Shown: positions 49,254-57,815 of the stretch, in pieces | How positions within the stretch are numbered: the first letter of the stretch is position 1 | Layout: each line of letters starts with the position of its first letter | Assembly (NCBI GenBank): GCA_964035575.1 | Contig: OZ037915.1 | Span: forward strand, 868,001 to 932,000 | DNA length: 64,000 nt | Source of the DNA: Rhynchopus sp. YZ270_cl-10 | Taxonomy: Eukaryota > Euglenozoa > Diplonemea > Diplonemida > Diplonemidae | Direction of reading: 5' to 3' | Translations under genes and position numbers: made by a program | The notes under the pieces: generated by a model | Databases searched by the model: none | The model's input: only the letters and a program-made list of their open reading frames with translations | What the model was told of the DNA's origin: nothing

Positions 49254-52200
49254 TTAGTCGATCCAGGGACGGGCCTGCTTGACCTCAAGGTGTCCACGGG
49301 AGTTGTCGGTGGTGCGTGTGATCTTGAACTCAATGTCCATCGCAAAGCTGCTGCCACCGGACAGCTGGGTCTTGTAGTGCGCCTGGATTTTCTCCATGGC
49401 AACACGCAGCTCCTCAATCTCGTCGTCCTCAAGCACGTTCGTTGTCGGCACAGGCAGGCCGTACACAGTCTCGACGTTCGACCGGCGGATGTACTGGTTG
49501 ATCCACTGGTACTGGATGGAGCCGTCCGGTGCGTTTCCAAGCACACGGGCCAGAAGGAACTCGTCTGGGACCGAGTTCACGGTCTCCCCACCCACCACGA
49601 TCGGCTCCGGGTTCGTGACAGAGATCTCCCCGTACTGTGCGTTGACGTAGTGGCCGTCGCCCGCCTGGAAGATGTTCTTCGTGACACCCACACCGTTGAC
49701 CTGCTCGTCCCCGTAGCTCTCGTGCGCCAGCACACCCATGTAGGTCTTGAAGTGGTCGATGCGGTAGAAGTCACGCTCCTCAAAGGCACGGAACGTCCAC
49801 AGCCCCGCCCACACCTTCTTCGCCGACTCCGCAAGCACCCCCTCATCCGGGTCGTGTGTCGTCGACTCGTACAGCCCGGCCCCGTTGAACCCCTCAAGGT
49901 CCTCGTTGTTTGTCGACGACCGCAGACGCACGGAGCGCAGCATCGTCCCGTCGGCCTCCTCCCAGAAGGTGTGCACGGCGTTCAGCTTCGCCACAATGTC
50001 TGCCGGCACCTCACCCTTCTTCATCTCCTTCCGGAAGTCCTTCAGCTTGCTGTCCCGCTCGGCCGCGTCGTCAATAAAGGTCGCCTCCTGCATGATGGCC
50101 GTAATCTGCTCGTAGAAGGTCTTCCCCGCCGCCACGTCGTCTCCGGGCGCAACACACAGACGCCGGAACTCGCCGTTCGGCACCTCGAGCATCGTGTCCG
50201 GGTCCGTGTCCGTCCCCTCGCAACGCTTCGCCTTCATGTACTCGTCGTACACCGTGAACGGAATGGCATACCCGTCCGGCACCTGCCCGGGCAGCAGAAT
50301 CTTCGCCAGCTCCGCCACGTTCGATGCCTTCGCCCCGTAGCGCACCCAGTCCGCCATCCCAATCGTCGTCAGGCGTGCAGGCTCCGTCACCGTCAGGTCG
50401 CTTTCCGGCGTCTGCGGCTCCGACGGCTGCACACTCGCCAGCCACGCCAGACGCTCCGCCTCCGTCGCCTCCTCAAGCGAGTACCCGTCCACAGTCACCG
50501 TGTACTTCACAATCTTCCCCACAAGGGCAACCACGTCCGGCGCAGTCGACGCCCCGCGCACGTACGCGTTCGGCATGTTGTTCTGCTTCGCCTTCAGGTT
50601 GATGTGCGACAGCGGCGTCTGCGGCTCGTCCGTGATGATCCCACCAACGTGCGACAGGTCGTTCGGGATGTGCTTGAACACCACCACGTCCTTGATCGAG
50701 AACGTCTCCGACCCGGTCTCAATCACACGCAGCGTCCCGAACCCAACCCCCAGGTTCAGCGGCGAGAACGTCACCCCCGCGTACAGCGCCTCGCTCAGCA
50801 CCACCGCCACCCCCGCAGCCTCAAACGCCGCCTTGTCCGCCTCGTACAGCGCCGTCTGCGACGCCGACGCAGGGAAGTGGTACAGCTTCCCCGCAGCCGC
50901 CGGGAATGCCGCCGCAATCACCCCGTACGCCTTGATCGTCAGTGCCGCCGCCACAGGGTCCGTCGGCCAGAACTCCACCGTGTACAGCCCCGTCGTCCCT
51001 GTCGGCGACTCGTACGTGTCGTGCGCAATCATCGTCCCCGCAATGTTCTTCCGCTCGTCGAAGAAGTACGAGTCCGTGTTGAACTGCCCAAGCCCGGAGT
51101 TCCCGGTGTACAGCCCCAGCGCCCCGCTCACAAAGTCGTAGTGGTACTGGTGCAGCCCCGTGTTCATGAAGTACAGGCTCGGGTTCGCTGTGTTGATGTC
51201 CAGGATCACAAACTTCACCTCCAGCACCCCGAGTGCCCCGGGCACCGTGCTCCGTGCCGCCAGCCCCTCAAAATCCGCACGTGTCGCCATCGTTGTCAGG
51301 TAGTCCACGTTCAGGTCCGAGCACGCCATGCGCACTGTGATCCCGTCCTGCGTCTGCGAGGTGTCCGAGGTGAATTGGATCAGTGCCCCGTCCTTCGAGG
51401 TCAGTGTGCTCGTGAACTTCGACTTCGACCCCGACTGCTTGAAGACCTGTGTCGGATTGTTTCCGGTCGTGCTCGAGAGCGTCACGTAGTCGTAGTTCGA
51501 CTCCGTTTTGAACTCAGACCACACCAGGGTCTGGTACTGCTTCGAGCATGCTGCGTACCAGCACACGTTCTCGTTGTTTGCGTACTGCGCCTCGGTGTCG
51601 GCCGGGTACACCAGCGTCCCTGCGTCGTCTGCAGTGAGCACGATCTTCTGCGCGGCGTCGCACGCCGGGGGGAACGTGAAGCCCACAGGCGGGGGTGTCG
51701 GTGGCGTCGGAGGAGTCGGCCCGGTCGCCCCGCACGTCCACGACACAGTGAACCCGGTCGCAGTCTCCAGGTCGTCCGAGAGGAAGTGCACCACCGCACC
51801 GTCCTTCCCCGACGTCACAGTGATGGGCGAAGGGATTGTGTTCCCCGAGTGCTGGCCCCTCTCCGTCGCAGGCACTCCGTTCACAACCTCGTACGTCGTC
51901 ACATAGTCGTAGTCTGCCTCCGTGTCAAACTGCGGGAACGTCAGCGTCAGCTCGTCCGCACACGCAACGTACCAGCACGGGTCCTGCTTCACCGGGTAGT
52001 TCTGTCCTGTTCCGGGGTGCTCAAACTGGCCCGACGCACCCGACAGCGACTGGCTCAGGCTTGCGTCACATGCCGCAGGGAACGGTGAAGGCGCAGACAC
52101 CGACGAGCACGTCCACGACACAGTGAACCCGGTCGCAGTCACGTAGTTGTCCGAGTGGAAGTGCACCACTGCACCGTCCTTCCCTGTCACAGTGATGGGC

Positions 52201-52508
52201 GAAGGGGTTGTGGTCCCTGCATGCCTGCCCAGCTGCGTCGCGCTTGCCCCGCTCACAACGTCGTACGTCGTCACATAGTCGTAGCCTGCCTCTGTGTCAA
52301 ACTGCGAGAACGTCAGCGTCAGCTCGTCCGCACACGCAACGTACCAGCACGGGTCCTGCAGCACCAGGTAGTCCTGCCCTGTTCCGGGGTGCTCAAACTG
52401 GCCCGACGCACCGGACAGCGACTGGCGCATGTTTGCGTCGCATGCCGAAGGGAACTGTGCCTCTGCAACAGCTGCAGCAAGGCCCACAAGAGCCACACTC
52501 CTCAGCAT
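49254..52508 (-). CDS. Secreted CUB protein with water-dikinase-like C-terminal half
   Basis: 1084 residues, intronless. Signal peptide 1-18. Three CUB-like domains lie at about 23-134, 145-259 and 282-396, each with the C..GxFEHPGTG..Y...DPCWYVAC pattern or a variant; a TPPTPPTPPP linker precedes the third. Residues 400-600 are unassigned. A swivelling phosphohistidine-like domain follows, with PLSHINLKAKQNNMPNAY and candidate H635. The C-terminus is a PPDK_N/ATP-grasp domain (about 725-1084): GAKASNVAELAKILLPGQVP, then SVRLRSSTNNEDLEGFNGAG, and ending KQARPW. The order His domain then ATP-grasp, with no PEP-binding barrel, matches glucan and phosphoglucan water dikinases, not pyruvate phosphate dikinase. 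A secreted protein of this type is unexpected, because ATP is scarce outside cells. It may act in an endomembrane compartment, or the domain may now only bind ligand. Confidence 0.85.
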   Translation of the reverse strand: MLRSVALVGLAAAVAEAQFPSACDANMRQSLSGASGQFEHPGTGQDYLVLQDPCWYVACADELTLTFSQFDTEAGYDYVTTYDVVSGASATQLGRHAGTTTPSPITVTGKDGAVVHFHSDNYVTATGFTVSWTCSSVSAPSPFPAACDASLSQSLSGASGQFEHPGTGQNYPVKQDPCWYVACADELTLTFPQFDTEADYDYVTTYEVVNGVPATERGQHSGNTIPSPITVTSGKDGAVVHFLSDDLETATGFTVSWTCGATGPTPPTPPTPPPVGFTFPPACDAAQKIVLTADDAGTLVYPADTEAQYANNENVCWYAACSKQYQTLVWSEFKTESNYDYVTLSSTTGNNPTQVFKQSGSKSKFTSTLTSKDGALIQFTSDTSQTQDGITVRMACSDLNVDYLTTMATRADFEGLAARSTVPGALGVLEVKFVILDINTANPSLYFMNTGLHQYHYDFVSGALGLYTGNSGLGQFNTDSYFFDERKNIAGTMIAHDTYESPTGTTGLYTVEFWPTDPVAAALTIKAYGVIAAAFPAAAGKLYHFPASASQTALYEADKAAFEAAGVAVVLSEALYAGVTFSPLNLGVGFGTLRVIETGSETFSIKDVVVFKHIPNDLSHVGGIITDEPQTPLSHINLKAKQNNMPNAYVRGASTAPDVVALVGKIVKYTVTVDGYSLEEATEAERLAWLASVQPSEPQTPESDLTVTEPARLTTIGMADWVRYGAKASNVAELAKILLPGQVPDGYAIPFTVYDEYMKAKRCEGTDTDPDTMLEVPNGEFRRLCVAPGDDVAAGKTFYEQITAIMQEATFIDDAAERDSKLKDFRKEMKKGEVPADIVAKLNAVHTFWEEADGTMLRSVRLRSSTNNEDLEGFNGAGLYESTTHDPDEGVLAESAKKVWAGLWTFRAFEERDFYRIDHFKTYMGVLAHESYGDEQVNGVGVTKNIFQAGDGHYVNAQYGEISVTNPEPIVVGGETVNSVPDEFLLARVLGNAPDGSIQYQWINQYIRRSNVETVYGLPVPTTNVLEDDEIEELRVAMEKIQAHYKTQLSGGSSFAMDIEFKITRTTDNSRGHLEVKQARPWID

Positions 52509-53122
52509 TTTTTTTGTCTGTTTCTTTTTCTTGTTGTGTTAAGTCTGTTGGTGTGTATTGTGGATGCAGAAAGGGGTTGTCTCAAGCTATACTCTACCAT
52601 AAAAAAAGTGCAACTCTCTTTTTTTTTGTACTAGCTTTCGGAGGGCGAAGGGATGGAGGGCTGTGCAAGGGCGGATGCACTGGCATTGCTGCGATTTTTG
52701 TGCTTTTTTGGGTATGTATCTGTTTCTGTCTTGACGTCTGTTCACCATGTGTCTCCCTCTGCCTTGGGTTCAGTGCGGCATTTCCTCTACACAGAAACCA
52801 AAGCCCCTCAACACAAAAACGATAGGAGACAGGTGTGTGCATGAGATGAATCTATTTCCCCGGTATTCCCCCCCTTTTTTTTTCGCTTTCTTTCCTATAG
52901 TCTCACAAAAACCTCCCTTTTTATTATCTATGGATGGGGTTTTTTTTTTGCACAGCGACACGGGTATAGGATATCTTTCCATAAAAAGTGCGCCTCCCAA
53001 TCTCATCCAAAGGAGTACCAGAGGGCACGATGCTAACGAACTCTAACCTCTGTTCTGACACATACACACACGTACACATCTCCCCTTTTTTTACACCATA
53101 AGGCGAGAACCGAGGTCTTTTC
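52509..53122. other. Intergenic region
   Basis: Mostly the second shared upstream block (52568-52843), then T-rich sequence. No gene seen. Confidence 0.55.
52568..52843 (-). repeat. Upstream block shared by two secreted-protein genes, copy 2
   Basis: It lies 60 bp upstream of the CUB gene start. Matching landmarks include TGTACTAGCTTTCGGAGG, GCACTGGCATTGCTGCGA and AACGATAGGAGACAGGTG. Confidence 0.85.
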
Positions 53123-54178
53123 TTACCCCTGAAAGCGGTTAGGATTCCCTTCACACCCAGCCAGGAGGTGACGTTTCAGTCCTGGGAGGTTAGCTAATTC
53201 TTCCCCACACCACCTGCATGACAGCTTTCCTTTGGGGGTTGCACGCTCCGCTTGGGTGACACCCACCTTCCCACCTTCCAGACGGCGCAGTGCAGAGTCG
53301 GCTGGGATGAAATGTGGTGGGCAAAACGATTCATAATGTTTTCTGTTCTTCAGACATGGCACCGCAACATCTGTCGTCATCACGTGAACATGCAACGGCT
53401 GCAACGACGGGGTCGCGTGGTAGCCAATTTGATATCCCATCTGAGCATACCCGCTTTTCTTCCCTGGGTTCGCTCCGATGTGCTGGACGGCAGCGTTGCA
53501 AACGGAGTGAAGGTGTTTCAATGCCTCAATGTGCACAGGCCTCAGTGCATCCACCTCTTTTACATCTTCCGCCAGCAAGAATCCTAACAAATGAACAGTT
53601 CCCTTAGGGTAAGCGTCGTACACCAACACAACCTTTGCATCACAGTAGAAAACCCGAGGGTCCGATAAAACGTCGGAAATGGTGCCAGATTTTAAAATTT
53701 TTCGGAGATCTGCCATTAAAGTCCGCAACGCAGCGAGCCCTGGACCTGGTTTGGCCGCTGCTTTTCCTGGGTTGTTGTATTCCTTCGAAAACAAAAACTC
53801 TGGTTCTTCCGATTGAACATCAACAGAAAAGGGTGCGTGGTTCAGATACAACGTCACTGTCTGATCCACCGGAACTACAGCCATACCGCTAGCTTCATAA
53901 GGCAGCTTCACCGCAGGGAGGCCTACATTGGCCGGCTGTAAAAAACATGCCTCCTTCCCGTCATCACGTCCACAGCCGGCACGTAGTTCTCCTCGGGTCG
54001 GATCCCATGCACAGACAAGCTGTTTCCGAGAGACACGTGCCAGAAGCGATTCGCATCCGCCCATTTCATTGCGACCAACAAAGTTAATACCTTCTCGCAA
54101 AACGATATTGGATTTGAGGTGGAGTTGTGAGGCAGGGGAAACGATGGGGGTGAGACAACAGCGGTAGAGGGAAGGCAT
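53123..54178 (-). CDS. APTX: Aprataxin-like DNA-adenylate hydrolase
   Basis: 351 residues, intronless, ATG before MPSLYRCCL. Aprataxin removes AMP from 5' ends left by aborted DNA ligation, acting in the nucleus. An FHA-like domain opens the protein (LREGINFVGRNEMGGCESLL, with SRKQLVC), of the type shared with PNKP and used to bind XRCC-family partners. The HIT domain spans about 150-300. Its catalytic signature is HVHVMTTD, with PCLKNRKHYESFCPPHF following as in known aprataxins. The C-terminus is a C2HH-type zinc finger (CRWCGEELANLPGLKRH). All three parts of the vertebrate architecture are present. An AG after CCCTTC at 54200-54201 lies 22 nt before the ATG and could be a trans-splice acceptor. 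Confidence 0.9.
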   Translation of the reverse strand: MPSLYRCCLTPIVSPASQLHLKSNIVLREGINFVGRNEMGGCESLLARVSRKQLVCAWDPTRGELRAGCGRDDGKEACFLQPANVGLPAVKLPYEASGMAVVPVDQTVTLYLNHAPFSVDVQSEEPEFLFSKEYNNPGKAAAKPGPGLAALRTLMADLRKILKSGTISDVLSDPRVFYCDAKVVLVYDAYPKGTVHLLGFLLAEDVKEVDALRPVHIEALKHLHSVCNAAVQHIGANPGKKSGYAQMGYQIGYHATPSLQPLHVHVMTTDVAVPCLKNRKHYESFCPPHFIPADSALRRLEGGKVGVTQAERATPKGKLSCRWCGEELANLPGLKRHLLAGCEGNPNRFQG

Positions 54179-54199
54179 TGAAGAAAGAGGTGATCAACA

Positions 54200-54220
54200 C
54201 TGAAGGGATTAGAGTAAATA
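54200..54220 (-). promoter_or_regulatory. Candidate trans-splice acceptor
   Basis: The minus strand reads CTCTAATCCCTTCAG, 22 nt before the aprataxin ATG. Confidence 0.4.
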
Positions 54221-54605
54221 AAAAGCGAAAAAGTGTGAAAAGCACGGCAATCTAAACTGTGGGGTGAAAATTTTTAAAAAAAACCAAAATACCACAACCA
54301 TGCAGTCCTACAATTCATTTCGAGGTTTACATCTGATATGCCCCTACTCCCGCTTCTCATCAGATGAACTGTGAATCATTGAAAGACACACAAAAGGTAG
54401 CAGCATTTCAGAGAGAAGAAAGGAGTGACATGAATGAAGTGAAGTTGATATGGGGGGGTAAACTTTTTTTTTTTTGGAATTTTTTTTTTTACAGATTTTG
54501 CAAAAGCAAAAAAGAAACGGATAACACACACTTCCCACCCTCTCTACTTTGTTTTTTTTTGCATAATACGCGGCTAAAAATTGTCAATAAAACCTCAAAA
54601 CAAAA

Positions 54606-54645
54606 AGGTTGATAGTGCAAATGCCTCCGAGACACAATACACTGG
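54606..54645. repeat. Hairpin repeat, type B
   Basis: AGGTTGATAGTGCAAATGCC, then TCCGAGACACAATACACTGG. The stem is partly decayed. Confidence 0.5.
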
Positions 54646-54660
54646 AAAAGAATATAAAAT

Positions 54661-54700
54661 TGTATAAGATGATCCTAAGTCTCTCCTGCTGAGTCACCTT
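54661..54700. repeat. Hairpin repeat, type A
   Basis: TATAAGATGATCCTAAGTCTC, then TCCTGCTGAGTCACCTT, only 15 bp after a type B copy. Confidence 0.6.
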
Positions 54701-55448
54701 AAAGAAAACATCCACAGTCCACACTACTCCCGCATTCATATTTTCGTGAAAGACAAAAGCTAGGGATGTCTCTAATTTGCGGATGACTTTTTCTCCTCCT
54801 TTTCTCTGGAAGCGGAAAGGGCTCTTTGTAGTGAAGGCACGCCTTTGCAATGGGTGTAACTTCAAAAATACAATTGTATTTCTTTGCATTTTCTTGTCAT
54901 CCGTGCGGAGAGAGAGGGGGTGAGTGTGTGAGGTAGGGAGAGAGTCGAACGAATCAAGTCTGAACAGCGAAACTAACAAAAGTACTAAAATAAACAATCA
55001 AGGGTAGGACAATTAACATTTTTTTTTTTGGTTGCCGTTTTGCGAGCACTGTTTTTTTTTGGGCTTCAGGGAGAAAACAAATCAGAATAAATAGTGTGCA
55101 CTTCATACAAATGCAACGAGGCCGACTACGCCTGAAAATAGGCATGTCTGGAAAATCCATCTGAGAATTCAGGCGTGGCTAAGGGCGCTTCTAACACTTA
55201 CATAGTACGTTTTGGTGCGATCTATTCGGCTTTGTGGAAAATTTATTGCCATCACGGCTCAGATTTCATCTTTGATGGTTAAATAGGCAAGCCTTGGCCC
55301 CGAAAAACGGCAAAAAAAAAACTAATTGTCATACCCTACACAAAAAGTATGGGACGGCGATTGGTGTGAGGGGGAGGAAGAAGTGTGTGTGTGGCAGATG
55401 GCGGATCAGTGCAGAAAAGTGCAAAAACGCCTCACTATTACCTTTTTT

Positions 55449-55497
55449 TTGAAAACTTGGTTGTATTAGTGTAGACACCCGAGGATGAACTCCACTA
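55449..55497. repeat. Hairpin repeat, type D
   Basis: TTGGTTGTATTAGTGTAGAC, then ACCCGAGGATGAACTCCACTA. Core identical to 2053-2103 except for single bases. Confidence 0.65.
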
Positions 55498-55714
55498 TTT
55501 TTTTTTTGTTGTGTCGACAATCGCCTACATCACCCACTTCGGATGATTAGGGGTCTGTTCTCAATGTTGGCCAAAGCCTTTGTATTACGGATCTCGAATC
55601 TAACAAAAAATATCTTTTATTTTGACACTAAAAAAATATTGCTTTGGATTTGAACGCCTAAAGCGGAATCCGGAAAAAAACAACCTCCCCAGCTTCTCTT
55701 CTGTTTATCCACCT

Positions 55715-55832
55715 ACAGTAGGACAAGAAACTTGGCGACCAAAAAAGTCGCCAATTGCAAGAAAACCCCCAAAATCCGCCAGTATTATTTGGCCGCCAAT
55801 TTTTTTGGTCGCCAAGTTTCTTGTCCTACTGT
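55715..55832. mobile_element. 118-bp MITE with CAGTAGGAC-type ends
   Basis: ACAGTAGGACAAGAAACTTG and onward to CGACCAAAAAA is matched by its complement at the right end, over about 32 bp. CAGT-type ends recall Tc1/mariner-like MITEs, but an exact TA duplication is not visible; the right flank is GTTA. Confidence 0.7.
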
Positions 55833-55835
55833 TAC

Positions 55836-57010
55836 ACATAGCGCTCTAATTAGACTCTAATTAGATAATTAGAGTCGGCAGTTAGAGTATAATTAGAGTC
55901 TTTAAAACTCTAACTGAACTCTAAACTCTAACTGGACTCTAATTAGAGCATAATTAGAGTCTTATAATAGGGTCAATAAGAGGGGCACATCAACCAATGC
56001 TATAGCCATTAACCCAGGGAGCATAGCTAGTGCAAGAAATTCGACTTTGTAATCCAGAAAGTCTGTTCTCTGCTTGCAGAGGACCACAAGAAAATATTGT
56101 TTGTTTCCCCAGAAAACCAGTGCACAATTCACACTCCTTGTGGGTGGCCTGTGTGTATGGGGCAGGGTGTTGTTTTGTTAGGAATTCTCTTTGTTATAAC
56201 ATCTAAGTCAATCGCGGGTGGTGGTTTAGCGCGAGGCTTGGATCTCTCCCGGGTTCATAAGTAGTTATTCTGTGGATGAAATGAACGTATACTCATAGAT
56301 TTCCCGTCGACACAACCTTTGATACTGGGATTACCCCCTTCGACCCCTTAGCGAGAGTTAAACCCGATTGGCATTTACATTCCTAGAGATGAAAGAACAA
56401 GACAACACTTCTGTACCCGCGCATCAAAATTGTGGAAAACTTTGCACCCCAAACACCCTCAACAACGCCCGCCAAAAGGCGCCCCTTGTTGCTGGGAGTT
56501 GGTTCTCATGTTTGATACCTGCACAGCAGGCATTCCTCTGAGTCCAACGCTGTTTGGCCTGTCTGCAGCGTTGCACCGAAGGTGCACGAAGAGTTTTTGC
56601 GGTGTCGCATTCCCTCATGTGTGGGTCTTGAGGGCATGTGCCACTGCGCGGGTCTGGGTACCTGGGTACCCATAGCTGACACATATTGTCCAGTCCTGCT
56701 GAGAATAACCGGGTCCCTGGTCCCCAAGTCTTATTCTCAGCTATGTGGGTACCTGGGTACCTGGGTCCTACAGAGGAACCTTAGGGGAACCGGTTCCTTA
56801 AGGCGTTTGCACCTACAAGAAGCCTGTTGTTATACTCTAATTAGACTATAATTAGAGTGTAGTTAGAGTCTAATTATGCTCTAACTGCACTCTAATTATA
56901 GTCTAATTAAAGAAAAGCGACTCTAATTATACTCTAACTGGACTCTAACTGACTTGGCCCAAAACCCCAGACTCTAATTATACCCTAATACTCTAATTAG
57001 AGCGCTATGT
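55836..57010. mobile_element. 1.17-kb inverted-repeat element rich in ACTCTAATTAGAGT motifs
   Basis: The ends are ACATAGCGCTCTAATTAG and its complement. About 140 bp inside each end are crowded with copies of CTCTAATTA, CTCTAACTG and their complements. The middle contains GTGCCACTGCGCGGGTCTGG and GGTACCTGGGTACC, related to the array-bearing element at 21057-22349. No transposase. It starts four bases after the previous MITE. Confidence 0.75.
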
Positions 57011-57116
57011 ATATACTGTATATGGCATCTTGACTTTGAAAGAAAAACAAAACAAAATAGCACAAAAAAGAAAAAAAACAAAAACGACAGACACCAAAGG
57101 GGATAAACAAAGAAAA

Positions 57117-57158
57117 TTTTATAAGATGATACTAAGCCTCTCGTGCTTAGTCACCTTC
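57117..57158. repeat. Hairpin repeat, type A
   Basis: TTATAAGATGATACTAAGCC, then TCTCGTGCTTAGTCACCTT. ACTAAGC pairs fully with GCTTAGT. Confidence 0.65.
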
Positions 57159-57815
57159 AAATAAAAGTCACCAAAACAAAAAGGGGACATAATCTTGATC
57201 GAAATGTGTACATAATGAAGGCTCCCCAAAAAAAAGGCACGTCAGCAACATTTGTGTTGTAACCTCTTCTCTTTTTCCATCTGTGGACTGTGATGAAAGA
57301 GAGAGAGGAGAGGGACAACCGTGTCGCCAAGGTGAGTATTTTCTTTTTGTATTGAAAAAAAAGATGGGGGAGTAAAAAGAAGAAAATAAAAGGGAGAGAA
57401 AAAGACTGTTCATGATGAACAAAAGCCTCATGTCACCCTAAAATCATACACACACTCTCAAACTTTCTGTACATCAATTTAAAAAGGGCTGAAACCCATA
57501 ATAATCTCGGTTTTTTTTCTTTTTCTTTTTCGTTCTTCCAGAAGAAAAAAAATTCCCTCCCCTCCCCTCTCCCCCCGTTCCCCTGTTTTGCTGTGCTACC
57601 CATCTGTACACATTTTTTTTTCTCTCTATTTTTTTTTTCTCTCGTTCAAAAAACCCCCCAATTTGTTGAAAGACGACACACAAAGGTTTGATAAGATGAC
57701 TCGGTCACCTTCAAAAAGGAGAAAAATCACCTCAAAAAAACCCCCAAAAAACCCCCCTATTTTACCCCATATATTTTCTAATATACCACCCCCTTCTGAG
57801 GGGCCCCCTCTCCCC

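Larger units (their letters stand above)
54179..57815. other. Gene-free region with two abutting inverted-repeat elements
   Basis: No gene supported. Repeats lie at 54606-54645 (B), 54661-54700 (A), 55449-55497 (D), 57117-57158 (A) and 57687-57711 (A, stemless). Elements occupy 55715-55832 and 55836-57010. A TCGACAATC repeat lies at 55508-55598. Confidence 0.55.

Noticed and set aside
49179-52088. 969-codon plus-strand open frame antisense to the CUB gene
   Set aside because: It is His/Arg/Leu-rich with no domain, and follows from the GC-rich codon use of the real gene on the minus strand.
56210-56290. tRNA-like sequence with TTTAGCGCGAGGC and GGGTTCATAAG
   Set aside because: Box-like motifs only; no cloverleaf could be drawn, and it lies inside an inverted-repeat element.
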